Assembly (NCBI RefSeq): GCF_036013935.1
Contig: NZ_CP107902.1
Coordinates: 4,001,001 to 4,065,000, forward strand
Source of the DNA: Streptomyces sp. NBC_00461
Lineage (GTDB): Bacteria > Actinomycetota > Actinomycetes > Streptomycetales > Streptomycetaceae
Length of the DNA: 64,000 nt
Reading direction: 5' to 3'
In this document: piece by piece, positions 25,989 through 33,740 of the stretch
Position numbering within the stretch: position 1 is the stretch's first letter
Layout of the letters: each line of letters opens with the position of its first letter
Program-made: the position numbers and the translations under genes
Notes under the pieces: generated by a model
The model's database searches: none
Told to the model about the DNA's origin: nothing
Seen by the model: only the letters and a program-made list of their open reading frames with translations

Positions 25989-26546
25989 TCAGTCATCGAG
26001 GCCCTCGGCGGCCCGTTTCTCCCGCAGCTCCATGATCGCCCGCCGCCGGGCCAGCCGGTGGGTGCGGCGGATCTGGGCCTCCTGGCAGCGGCGCCGGTCC
26101 TTCTCCGTCTCCGGCAGCACCGGCGGCACTCGGCGCGGCTTGCCGTCGGCGTCCACGGCCGCGAAGACCAGGTACGCGGAGCCGACCTGGGTGGGCGGCG
26201 CGGACTCGTTCCAGCGCTCGGCAAGGACCCGGACGCCGACCTCCATGGAGGTACGCCCGGTCCAGTTGACCTGGGCCTTCACATGGACGAGGTCGCCCAC
26301 ACGGACCGGCTCCAAGAACGCCATCTCGTCCATGGAGGCCGTCACGGCGGGGCCGCCGCTGTGCCGGCCGGCGACCGCACCGGCCGCGTCGTCCACCAGC
26401 TTCATGATCACGCCGCCGTGCACCGTGCCCAGAAGATTCGTGTCGTTGTGGGTCATGATGTGGCTGAGCGTGGTCCGGGAGGCCGAGGTGGGCTTGCCCG
26501 GGATATCCGCAGTATCCGGTTCCGCGGCGGGGGCCTGGTCTGTCAT
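25989..26546 (-). CDS. Acyl-CoA thioesterase, hotdog fold (BFIT/YciA-like)
   Basis: A 185-residue cytosolic thioesterase hydrolysing acyl-CoA. SHIMTHNDTNLLGTVHGGVIMKLVDDAAG (taken in parts) is the hotdog active-site helix with Asn and the HGG turn, followed by ASMDEMAFLEPVRVGDLV and VEVGVRVLAE-like strands. The C-terminal about 40 residues are highly charged (RRTHRLARRRAIMELREK). GGTGGAGG gives the ribosome site for the ATG at 26546. Convergent with the LCP gene upstream, unrelated to the envelope theme. Confidence 0.88.
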   Translation of the reverse strand: MTDQAPAAEPDTADIPGKPTSASRTTLSHIMTHNDTNLLGTVHGGVIMKLVDDAAGAVAGRHSGGPAVTASMDEMAFLEPVRVGDLVHVKAQVNWTGRTSMEVGVRVLAERWNESAPPTQVGSAYLVFAAVDADGKPRRVPPVLPETEKDRRRCQEAQIRRTHRLARRRAIMELREKRAAEGLDD

Positions 26547-26665
26547 GGCCTCCACCTTATGCGGAGGCGACATCTGCGGACTTTGTGTTGGGTTCGCAAC
26601 AGCCGTGACCTGATTTTCCGACGACCCTTGTAAACGACCTGGCCGCTCCCTGCACACTGGGGCCC

Positions 26666-27970
26666 ATGAACGATTGGCCCGAGGCATGGTCCGACGACAA
26701 CCGCAACCGGTACGGACGCGGCAGCGCGAACGCACGCCCTGAGGGCGCCCGCGCGATGCGGCAGGTCCGCCGGCCCTCCTCGGGCGGGTACGGGGACCCC
26801 GGCCCCTCCGCGCCGCCGTACGGCGGGGTGCCCCAGCAGCCGTCGTACGTCAACGGCCAGGGGCACGGCGGCTACGGCGACGACACCCCGGCCGACGGTT
26901 ACGGCGACGGCTACAACACCGGTCAGGTCTACGGCTCGCCGGGCGGCCAGGGTCCGGGCGGTCCCGGTGGGCCGGGCGGGGCACGGCCGCGGCCGAACTG
27001 GCGGCGCCGCATCAAGTGGACGGCGATCACGCTGGTGACGGCGCTGGTCGTGACGTCGGTCGCCACCTACTTCTGGGCCGACGGCAAGCTGCACCGCGAC
27101 GTCGACCTGTCCACGGTCCTGGACCGGCCCGAGGCGGGCGACGGCACGAACTACCTGATCGTCGGCTCCGACAGCCGTGCCGGGCTGTCCTCCGACCAGA
27201 AGAAGCAGCTGCACACCGGTTCCGCGGAGGGCAAGCGGACCGACTCGATGATGATCCTGCACGTCGGCGACAGCGGCGACACCCTGATCTCACTGCCCCG
27301 CGACTCGAACGTGACGATCCCCACGTACAAGGGATCCACGTCCGGCAAGACCTACCAGGGCACGGGCCGGCAGACGAAGCTGAACGCGGCCTACGCGGAG
27401 GACGGGCCGACGCTGCTGGTGCGGTCGGTCGAGTACAACATGGGCCTGCACATCGACCACTACGTGGAGATCGGGTTCGCCGGCTTCGCGAACATCGTGG
27501 ACGCGGTCGGCGGTGTCGACATCGACATCGACAAGGGCTTCAAGGACAAGTACTCGGGCGCCGACTTCAAGTCGGGCAAGCAGACGCTGAACGGCGAGCA
27601 GGCCCTCGCCTTCGTCCGTACCCGGCACGCCTTCGCGGCGAGCGACCTGCAGCGCACCAAGAACCAGCAGAAGTTCCTCTCCGCGCTGGCCCACCAGGTG
27701 GCGACCCCCTCGACGGTGCTGAACCCCTTCAAGCTGTACCCGACGATGAGCGCGGGCCTGGACTCCCTGACCGTCGACAAGGACATGAGCCTGTGGGACC
27801 TTGCGTCCATGTTCTGGGCGATGAAGGGCGTCAGCGGCGGCGACGGCACCTCCATGAACATGCCGATCTCCGGGTCCACCGGCGGCAACCTCGTCTGGGA
27901 CAAGGCGAAGGTCAAGACGCTGGTGAACGAACTGAACAACGACCAGAAGGTCACGGTCTCGGGTGACTGA
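26666..27970 (+). CDS. LCP family protein, copy 6
   Basis: A 434-residue ligase with a 110-residue Gly/Tyr/Pro-rich cytoplasmic tail (GYGDDTPADGYGDGYN), a membrane helix at about 117-137 and an LCP domain at about 150-340: NYLIVGSDSRAG, RTDSMMILHVG, ISLPRDSNVTIP, KLNAAYAEDGP, DHYVEIGFAGF and ALAFVRTRHAFAASD. No LytR_C domain. Start is ATG at 26666. It overlaps the HAD gene by eight bases. Low-complexity tail may be a disordered anchor to cytoplasmic partners. Confidence 0.9.
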   Translation: MNDWPEAWSDDNRNRYGRGSANARPEGARAMRQVRRPSSGGYGDPGPSAPPYGGVPQQPSYVNGQGHGGYGDDTPADGYGDGYNTGQVYGSPGGQGPGGPGGPGGARPRPNWRRRIKWTAITLVTALVVTSVATYFWADGKLHRDVDLSTVLDRPEAGDGTNYLIVGSDSRAGLSSDQKKQLHTGSAEGKRTDSMMILHVGDSGDTLISLPRDSNVTIPTYKGSTSGKTYQGTGRQTKLNAAYAEDGPTLLVRSVEYNMGLHIDHYVEIGFAGFANIVDAVGGVDIDIDKGFKDKYSGADFKSGKQTLNGEQALAFVRTRHAFAASDLQRTKNQQKFLSALAHQVATPSTVLNPFKLYPTMSAGLDSLTVDKDMSLWDLASMFWAMKGVSGGDGTSMNMPISGSTGGNLVWDKAKVKTLVNELNNDQKVTVSGD

Positions 27971-28595
27971 CAGCAGCAACGGCAGACCGCCCTTCGGGGC
28001 GGTTCTGTGTGACGTCGACAATGTGATCCGGTCCTTCGACTCCTCCCGTCTGGAGGCGCTGGAGCGCGCCGCGGGGATCGCCGAGGGCACCACCAAGAAG
28101 GTGGCGTTCGCGCCGGACGCGGTCTCGCCGCTGGTGCTGGGCGAGATCACCTCGCAGGAGTGGGCACAGGCGATCGCCCAGGGCCTCGCCGGGCTGGTGG
28201 CCGAGCCGCAGACGGCGTACGAACTGGCTCTGGCGCTCCTCGAATCGCCCTTCCACGCGGACGACGAGGTCGTGGGGCTGCTGCGCCGCGCGCGCGTCCG
28301 GGTGCCGCTGGTCCTCGTCTCGAACGCGGCGATGGAGCTGGAGTCCGACCTGCACTCACTGGGCCTGAGCGATCTCGCCGACCACGTCGTCAACAGCGCC
28401 CGCGTGGGCCTCGCCAAGCCGGACCCGCGCATCTACCACCTGGCGGCGGAGCTGGCGGGCATCAGCCCCGAGCGCTGTCTGTTCGTCGACGACAGCGAGG
28501 AGAACCTCCGGGCGGCAGCGGAACTGGGCATGCACGGCGTGCTCTTCCGTGAACCGGCGGACCTGGAACGGGCCCTGAAGCCGCTGTTCGCGTGA
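27963..28595 (+). CDS. HAD family hydrolase
   Basis: A 210-residue phosphatase-like protein. Motif I is LCDVDNVI (nucleophile Asp 15 region, DxD form), motif II VLVSNAA, motif III Lys in VGLAKPDPRIY and motif IV LFVDDSEENLRAA, so all catalytic residues are present. The alpha-helical cap lies between motifs I and II. It starts at GTG 27963 inside the end of the LCP gene, implying coupling. Substrate unknown; a sugar phosphate is plausible next to glycan genes. Confidence 0.87.
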   Translation: MTDSSNGRPPFGAVLCDVDNVIRSFDSSRLEALERAAGIAEGTTKKVAFAPDAVSPLVLGEITSQEWAQAIAQGLAGLVAEPQTAYELALALLESPFHADDEVVGLLRRARVRVPLVLVSNAAMELESDLHSLGLSDLADHVVNSARVGLAKPDPRIYHLAAELAGISPERCLFVDDSEENLRAAAELGMHGVLFREPADLERALKPLFA

Positions 28596-28628
28596 CCGCC
28601 GGTTCGCGGCCGTGCGGTCAGGCGGTGG

Positions 28629-28988
28629 TCACATCGTGGCGCCCGCCATCGTGCGGCACATCTCGGCGCAGCGGCGACACGCCTCCGCGCAGCGCATCAT
28701 CTGGGGGTCGTCCGGCATGGACATACACGCCTCGGCGCACATGTCGCATGCTTTGGCGCACATCGCGCACATCTCGGCCGACATGGGCGAGCGGCGCATC
28801 ATCATGTCCGCGCACATGCGGGTGGTCTCGGAGCAGTCCATGAGCGCACGCATGATCTGCATCTGGGCCTGACCGCCCATCTGCATGCAGGAGCTCATGG
28901 TCTCCTCGCACACGCTGTGGCAGGCCATGCACGCCTCGACGCAGTCCTGCATCTCCTTGGTCATGGCAGTCATTCCGGGCTGGGTCAT
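28629..28988 (-). CDS. Cys/Met-rich four-helix bundle copper-binding protein (Csp-like)
   Basis: A 119-residue protein with 16 Cys and many Met, spaced as CxxxC along helices (DCVEACMACHSVCEE, EMCAMCAKACDMC, RCAEACRRCAEMC). This is the pattern of Csp proteins (DUF326), four-helix bundles that store Cu(I) along their core. There is no signal peptide or Tat motif, so it resembles cytosolic Csp3. AGGAGG lies close to the ATG at 28988. No copper regulator or exporter is adjacent. Confidence 0.88.
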   Translation of the reverse strand: MTQPGMTAMTKEMQDCVEACMACHSVCEETMSSCMQMGGQAQMQIMRALMDCSETTRMCADMMMRRSPMSAEMCAMCAKACDMCAEACMSMPDDPQMMRCAEACRRCAEMCRTMAGATM

Positions 28989-29405
28989 GGCTCCTCCTGG
29001 GAGACGGCGGGGCCCTGGGCAGGCCCCGTGCCCTTCCGTCCTACGCCTGCCCGACGCCGGGCGCCATCGGGCGGACGCGAACAATCCGCAACGTATCCGG
29101 CGGATTCGGCCGAGAGCGGCCTGGGGCGGCTCGGCCGTCGTCACCGTGCGCAGGCCTGACGGGCGTTGATCGCCGCCGGCGCGATCCGGTCGGCCGGACG
29201 TCAACTGCCCCGGAGGAGAACCCGGTCCCCGCCCGTGCCCGGACAACCCGTCGGCGCCGCAGCCGTGTTGGTCCCGGCCGCAGCCGGCCGGGCCCTGGGA
29301 GCCGACCGGGTGAACGAGTGCGGCCCGCACCCCCGGCCGGGAGTGCGGGCCACAGCCACGTACGCGTGCGTCCTACGAAAGCCCTACGAAAGCCCTACGG
29401 AAGCC
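28989..29405. other. 417-bp gap holding a terminator and an 11-bp repeat
   Basis: Between the Csp-like gene and the acyl-CoA dehydrogenase, both on the minus strand. It contains the hairpin at 29322-29351 and the repeat at 29372-29415. The part next to 28988 must carry the Csp-like promoter. No gene is supported. Confidence 0.5.
29322..29351 (-). terminator. Hairpin terminator after acyl-CoA dehydrogenase gene
   Basis: GGCCCGCAC and GTGCGGGCC form a perfect 9-bp stem that can extend by three G-C pairs inside (CCC/GGG) with one bulged A. It lies 55 bases past the stop codon. Confidence 0.75.
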
Positions 29406-29415
29406 CTACGGAAGG
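29372..29415. repeat. 11-bp tandem repeat (4 copies) spanning the stop codon of the acyl-CoA dehydrogenase
   Basis: CCTACGAAAGC, CCTACGAAAGC, CCTACGGAAGC and CCTACGGAAGG lie head to tail. The last copy holds the TAG stop (29406-29408, minus strand) and the final codons. Confidence 0.85.
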
Positions 29416-30563
29416 TTCCTCGCCATCACGATCCGCTGGACCTGGTTCGTGCCCTCGTAGATCTGCGTGATCTTCGCGTCGCGCATCATGCGCTCCACCG
29501 GGTAGTCACGGGTGTAGCCGTAGCCGCCGAGCAGCTGGACCGCGTCCGTGGTGACCTCCATCGCCACGTCCGAGGCGAAGCACTTGGCCGCCGCGCCCTG
29601 GAAGGTGAGGTCCTTGTCGCCGCGCTGCGACTTCGCCGCCGCGGCGTACGTCAGCTGGCGGGCGGCCTCGATCTTCATGGCCATGTCGGCGAGCATGAAC
29701 TGGATGCCCTGGAAGTCGGCGATCGGCTTGCCGAACTGCTTGCGCTCCTGGACATAGCCCTTGGCGTAGTCGAGCGCGCCCTGGGCGATACCGAGGGCCT
29801 GGGCCGCGATGGTGATGCGGGTGTGGTCCAGGGTCTTCATCGCCGTGGCGAAGCCCGTGCCCTCCTCGCCGATCATCCGGTCGGCCGGGATGCGGACGTT
29901 GTCGAGGTAGACCTCGCGGGTCGGGGAGCCCTTGATGCCGAGCTTCTTCTCCGGGGCGCCGAAGGAGACACCCTCGTCCGACTTCTCGACGACGAACGCC
30001 GAGATGCCCTTCGAGCGCTTGGTGGGGTCGGTCACGGCCATCACCGTGTAGAACTCGGACTCGCCGGCGTTGGTGATCCAGCGCTTCACGCCGTTCAGGA
30101 CGTAGGTGTCGCCTTCGCGGACCGCCTTCGTCTTCATGCCGGCCGCGTCCGAGCCGGCATCCGGCTCGGAGAGGCAGTACGAGAACATGCCCTCGCCCTT
30201 GGCGAGCGGGGTCATGTACTTCTTCTTCAGCTCCTCGGAGCCGGAGAGGATCACCGGCAGCGAGCCCAGCTTGTTCACGGCCGGGATGAGGGAGGAGCTG
30301 GCACACACGCGTGCCACCTCCTCGATCACGATCACGGTCGCCAGCGCGTCCGCGCCCGCGCCGCCGTACTCCTCGGGCACGTGCACCGCGTGCAGGTCGT
30401 TCGCGACCAGGGCCTGAAGGGCCTCCTGCGGGAAGCGGGCCTCCTCGTCCACCGCGGCCGCGTACGGCGCGATCTTCGCCTCGGCCAGCGAACGGATCGC
30501 GTCGCGGAGCATGTCGTGCTCCTCGGACGGGCGGTACAGGTCGAAGTCAGCCGATCCGGCCAA
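29406..30563 (-). CDS. Acyl-CoA dehydrogenase
   Basis: FAD-dependent alpha,beta-dehydrogenation of acyl-CoA in fatty or branched-chain acid breakdown. The 385-residue protein has the usual three domains: N-terminal helices (ALQALVANDLHAVHVPEEYGG), the beta domain with YCLSEPDAGSDAAGMKT and WITNAGES, and C-terminal helices with GRIT-like DHTRITIAAQALGIAQGAL, QLLGGYGYTRDYPVERMMRD and the catalytic Glu in IYEGTNQVQRIVMARNL. The start is a TTG at 30563, with only a weak GAGAGA upstream. The AT-rich upstream region has a TTAC-N6-GTAA palindrome. Confidence 0.93.
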   Translation of the reverse strand: MAGSADFDLYRPSEEHDMLRDAIRSLAEAKIAPYAAAVDEEARFPQEALQALVANDLHAVHVPEEYGGAGADALATVIVIEEVARVCASSSLIPAVNKLGSLPVILSGSEELKKKYMTPLAKGEGMFSYCLSEPDAGSDAAGMKTKAVREGDTYVLNGVKRWITNAGESEFYTVMAVTDPTKRSKGISAFVVEKSDEGVSFGAPEKKLGIKGSPTREVYLDNVRIPADRMIGEEGTGFATAMKTLDHTRITIAAQALGIAQGALDYAKGYVQERKQFGKPIADFQGIQFMLADMAMKIEAARQLTYAAAAKSQRGDKDLTFQGAAAKCFASDVAMEVTTDAVQLLGGYGYTRDYPVERMMRDAKITQIYEGTNQVQRIVMARNLP

Positions 30564-30614
30564 GGTCTCTCACGCTCCAAGGACGCTTCTGACGCACCGT
30601 GGTGACGCCGCTAA

Positions 30615-30628
30615 TTACCGTTAAGTAA
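30615..30628. promoter_or_regulatory. Candidate operator TTAC-N6-GTAA upstream of acyl-CoA dehydrogenase
   Basis: TTACCGTTAAGTAA is an inverted repeat of TTAC half-sites in an AT-rich island (30611-30640), about 52 bases before the start. TetR/FadR-type fatty-acid regulators in Streptomyces use similar TTAC/GTAA half-sites; no regulator gene is adjacent. Confidence 0.45.
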
Positions 30629-30763
30629 CTCAAATTTTAGGGGGCGGCCCACGGGAGTGATACGTGAGCTTGGCGACAGCGGGAAAACTGCCCGGCGCAG
30701 GCCCGTTTCACGCCACGACTATGCTCGTCCCGCGCACCCCCACGATGTACCCCAGGAGCACGC

Positions 30764-32107
30764 ATGAGCCTCAAGATCACCGTGATCGGCACCGGCTACC
30801 TCGGCGCCACGCACGCCGCGGCCATGGCCGAGCTCGGGTTCGAGGTGCTGGGGCTCGACGTCGTTCCGGAGAAGATCGAGACGCTCCAGCGGGGCGAGGT
30901 CCCGATGTACGAGCCCGGCCTTGAGGAGCTGCTCAAGAAGCACGTGGCCGGGATCGAGGGGTCGAGCGGACGGCTGCGGTTCACCATGGACTTCGCCGAG
31001 GTCGCGGCCTTCGGTGACGTGCACTTCGTGTGCGTGAACACGCCGCAGCGGCACGGGGAGTACGCGGCCGACATGTCGTACGTCGACGCCGCCATAGCCT
31101 CCCTCGCCCCGCACCTCACCGGCCCCGCCCTGGTCGTCGGCAAGTCCACCGTGCCGGTCGGTTCCGCCGACCGTCTCGCCGCCTACCTCGCCGAGCACGC
31201 GCCGGCCGGGGCGGACGCGGAGCTGGCCTGGAACCCGGAGTTCCTGCGCGAGGGCTTCGCCGTCCAGGACACGCTGCACCCGGACCGGCTGGTGGCGGGT
31301 GTGCGCAGCGAGCGCGCGGAGAAGCTGCTGCGCGAGGTGTACGCGACGCCGATCTCCGAGGGCACGCCGTTCGTCGTCACCGACTTCCCCACCGCCGAGC
31401 TGGTGAAGACGGCCGCCAACTCCTTCCTCGCCACCAAGATCTCCTTCATCAACGCGATGGCCGAGGTGTGCGAGGCCGCGAACGGCGACGTGGCCAAGCT
31501 GGCCGAGGCGATCGGGTACGACGACCGGATCGGGAAGAAGTTCCTGCGCGCGGGGATCGGCTTCGGCGGCGGGTGTCTGCCCAAGGACATCCGGGCGTTC
31601 ATGGCGCGCGCCGGTGAGCTGGGGGCCGACCAGGCGCTGACCTTCCTGCGCGAGATCGACTCGATCAACATGCGCCAGCGCGGGCAGATGGTGGAGCTGG
31701 CGCGGCAGGTGCTCGGCGGCGGGTCCTTCCTGGGCAAGCGTGTCGCGGTGCTCGGCGCAACCTTCAAGCCCGACTCGGACGACGTACGGGACTCCCCCGC
31801 ACTGAACGTCGCCGGGCAGATCCACCTCCAGGGCGGCCAGGTGACCGTCTACGACCCCAAGGGCATGGACAACGCCCGCAGGCTCTTCCCGACGCTCGGT
31901 TACGCGGACACCGCGACGAAGGCGGTCCGGGGCGCCGACGTCGTACTGCATCTGACGGAGTGGCGGGAGTTCCGCGAGCTGGACCCGGCGGAGCTCGGCG
32001 CGGTCGCGGCGGACCGGGTGATCCTGGACGGGCGCAACGCCCTCGACCCTCAGGTGTGGCGCAACGCCGGGTGGACGTACCGGGCGATGGGTCGCCCGAC
32101 CGCCTAG
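30764..32107 (+). CDS. UDP-glucose/GDP-mannose-type 6-dehydrogenase
   Basis: A 447-residue NAD-dependent enzyme oxidising a nucleotide sugar to its uronic acid. N-terminal Rossmann motif VIGTGYLGATHAAAMAELG (about 5-23), central domain with EFLREGFAVQDTLHPDR and VKTAANSFLATKISFIN, and the catalytic Cys in GFGGGCLPKD (about 267-276); the C-terminal domain includes ATFKPDSDDVRDSPAL. All catalytic elements are intact. Product (probably UDP-glucuronate) would suit synthesis of acidic wall polymers, matching the LCP and nucleotidyltransferase genes upstream. A strong terminator follows. Confidence 0.92.
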   Translation: MSLKITVIGTGYLGATHAAAMAELGFEVLGLDVVPEKIETLQRGEVPMYEPGLEELLKKHVAGIEGSSGRLRFTMDFAEVAAFGDVHFVCVNTPQRHGEYAADMSYVDAAIASLAPHLTGPALVVGKSTVPVGSADRLAAYLAEHAPAGADAELAWNPEFLREGFAVQDTLHPDRLVAGVRSERAEKLLREVYATPISEGTPFVVTDFPTAELVKTAANSFLATKISFINAMAEVCEAANGDVAKLAEAIGYDDRIGKKFLRAGIGFGGGCLPKDIRAFMARAGELGADQALTFLREIDSINMRQRGQMVELARQVLGGGSFLGKRVAVLGATFKPDSDDVRDSPALNVAGQIHLQGGQVTVYDPKGMDNARRLFPTLGYADTATKAVRGADVVLHLTEWREFRELDPAELGAVAADRVILDGRNALDPQVWRNAGWTYRAMGRPTA

Positions 32108-32133
32108 AGGCAGGCAGGGCTTTCGACGTACAC

Positions 32134-32174
32134 GACGCCGGTTCGGCCGAGGCTCAGTCGGCCGAACCGGCGTC
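32134..32174. terminator. Bidirectional 17-bp stem terminator
   Basis: GACGCCGGTTCGGCCGA and TCGGCCGAACCGGCGTC form a perfect 17-bp stem around GGCTCAG. It lies between the convergent dehydrogenase and CGNR genes and can serve both. Confidence 0.93.
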
Positions 32175-32215
32175 TGGTTGCATTCTGCACCACCGGCCCC
32201 GGCGCTGCGGGTGAA

Positions 32216-32716
32216 CTACTTCGCCCGGTACCGGCGCATTTTCGCGCGCGCCCCGCACACCTGCATCGAGCACCAGCGCCCGCGGCCGGCCGGGCTGCGG
32301 TCGTAGTACGCCCAGTGGCAGGTGACGGCCTCGCAGGCCTTCAGGCGCAGCCAGGTGCCGGCGACGAGTGCCTCGGCGACGGCGGCGGCGACACGGGAGT
32401 TCAGGGGGCGTACGTCGGCGGCGGTCAGTGCCGCCGAACCGTCGACGGCGTCGACGGTCAGGCGCAGGGGCGCCGTCGCCAGCAGGTCGTCCAGGGGCGT
32501 GACCCTGGCGTGGGGCGGGTGGCCCGCGTGGGCGAGCAGCACAGCGCGCAGGGATTCGCGCAGCTCGCGTGCGGCGGGGACCTCGTCCTCGGTGAGCCCG
32601 AACGGCGCGCGGCCGTCCGCCGTTTCGAGGGCGTCGGCCCCCGACTCGATGTCCAGCGTGTTCACCAGGGACTCGACCAGGACCAGGCCGCCCGGCGCGG
32701 CCGATCTCTCACTCAT
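32216..32716 (-). CDS. CGNR zinc-finger / ABATE domain protein
   Basis: A 166-residue putative stress-response regulator. The N-terminal ABATE-like domain (LVLVESLVNTLDIESGAD) is followed by a C-terminal zinc finger, KACEAVTCHWAYYD...GRWCSMQVCGARAKMRRYR, with four Cys at the expected spacing. The signature tetrad reads CGAR instead of CGNR, so the hallmark Asn is Ala. GGAGG lies rather far (about 14 bases) from the ATG. It is divergent from the VOC gene. Confidence 0.85.
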   Translation of the reverse strand: MSERSAAPGGLVLVESLVNTLDIESGADALETADGRAPFGLTEDEVPAARELRESLRAVLLAHAGHPPHARVTPLDDLLATAPLRLTVDAVDGSAALTAADVRPLNSRVAAAVAEALVAGTWLRLKACEAVTCHWAYYDRSPAGRGRWCSMQVCGARAKMRRYRAK

Positions 32717-32824
32717 GCTTGCCACGTTACCTCCAATGCGGGAGCATGCAGTAACCGTTACTGGTTGCAGGGCCCTATGGGTAACAGTCCCTTCATGGGC
32801 AGCACCGACTCCGAGGAGGAAGTC

Positions 32825-33184
32825 ATGGCTCTCGCCAAGCTGGGTGTCGTCGTCCTGGACTGTCCCGACCCGAGCGCACTGGCCGGTTTCTACGCCGGTG
32901 TGCTGGGCGGCACCGTCGAGGGCGAGGGCGACTGGGTGGATCTGAAGGTGCCCGGCGGACAGTCGCTGGCCTTCCAGTCCGCCTCCGGGTTCGTGGCGCC
33001 CGAGTGGCCCGCGCCCGACCACTCGCAGCAGTTCCACCTGGACCTGACCGTCGACGACCTGGACGCGGCCGAGGCGGGCGTGCTGGCGCTGGGCGCCAAG
33101 CCGCTGGACTCCGACGACCGCTCGCGCACCTGGCGGGTTTACGCGGATCCGGCAGGGCACCCGTTCTGTCTCTGCGCCTGCTGA
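32825..33184 (+). CDS. VOC (glyoxalase/bleomycin resistance-like) protein 1
   Basis: A 119-residue vicinal-oxygen-chelate protein: LGVVVLDCPDPSALAGFYAGVLGG, a QQFHLDLTVDDLDAAEA core and YADPAGHPFCLC at the end. Glu/His metal ligand positions (FHLDL His and terminal region) are plausible but function (antibiotic binding, lyase or dioxygenase-like) is not predictable. GAGGAGGA precedes the ATG. It is a paralogue of the next gene. Confidence 0.87.
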   Translation: MALAKLGVVVLDCPDPSALAGFYAGVLGGTVEGEGDWVDLKVPGGQSLAFQSASGFVAPEWPAPDHSQQFHLDLTVDDLDAAEAGVLALGAKPLDSDDRSRTWRVYADPAGHPFCLCAC

Positions 33185-33262
33185 CCCGTCCTACCGCGTC
33201 CGTGCGCCTGAACCTGTCCCCGCGCCTGTTCTAGGCACCCGTCTGCGCACCCGTCGCACCCG

Positions 33263-33298
33263 TCTTCGCATCTGTCTTCGCATCTGTCTTCGCATCTG
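33263..33298. repeat. 12-bp tandem repeat, three copies
   Basis: TCTTCGCATCTG occurs three times in perfect tandem, followed by two copies of CGCGCGTC. It lies in the 152-bp gap between the two VOC genes, about 40 bases before the ribosome site of the second. Confidence 0.92.
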
Positions 33299-33336
33299 TC
33301 CGCGCGTCCGCGCGTCCGCTGAACCAGGAGGACACC

Positions 33337-33726
33337 ATGTCCGTGGTCCGCTTCCGCTCCGTCGTCCTCGACTGCCCCGACCCGCGCGCACTCGCCCGCT
33401 TCTACGCGGGCGTCGTGGGCGGTACGCCCGAGGAGGCGGACGCCGACTGGGTCGTGCTCCACGTCCCCGGCGGGCCCCGGCTCGCCTTCCAGCGGGCGGA
33501 AGGCCTCACCCCGCCCGAGTGGCCGCGCGCGGACCGCAACTCGCAGCAGTTCCACCTCGACTTCGACGGCGGGTCGACCTGGGAGGAGATGGACGCGGCG
33601 CACGAGAAGGTGCTGGCGCTGGGCGCGCGGCCGCTGGATCTGGAGGACCGGGAGAAGAAGGACTTCCAGGTGTACGCCGATCCGGCCGGACATCCCTTCT
33701 GCCTGTGCCGGATCGAGAACCCGTAA
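33337..33726 (+). CDS. VOC (glyoxalase-like) protein 2
   Basis: A 129-residue paralogue of the protein at 32825-33184, sharing SVVLDCPDPRALARFYAGVVGG, PEWPRADRNSQQFHLDF and YADPAGHPFCLC. AGGAGGACACC precedes the ATG. The pair is a tandem duplication that has diverged in the middle (DEMDAAHEK-like insertion: WEEMDAAHEKVLALGARPL). Confidence 0.87.
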   Translation: MSVVRFRSVVLDCPDPRALARFYAGVVGGTPEEADADWVVLHVPGGPRLAFQRAEGLTPPEWPRADRNSQQFHLDFDGGSTWEEMDAAHEKVLALGARPLDLEDREKKDFQVYADPAGHPFCLCRIENP

Positions 33727-33740
33727 GCGGCCTCCTCCGG

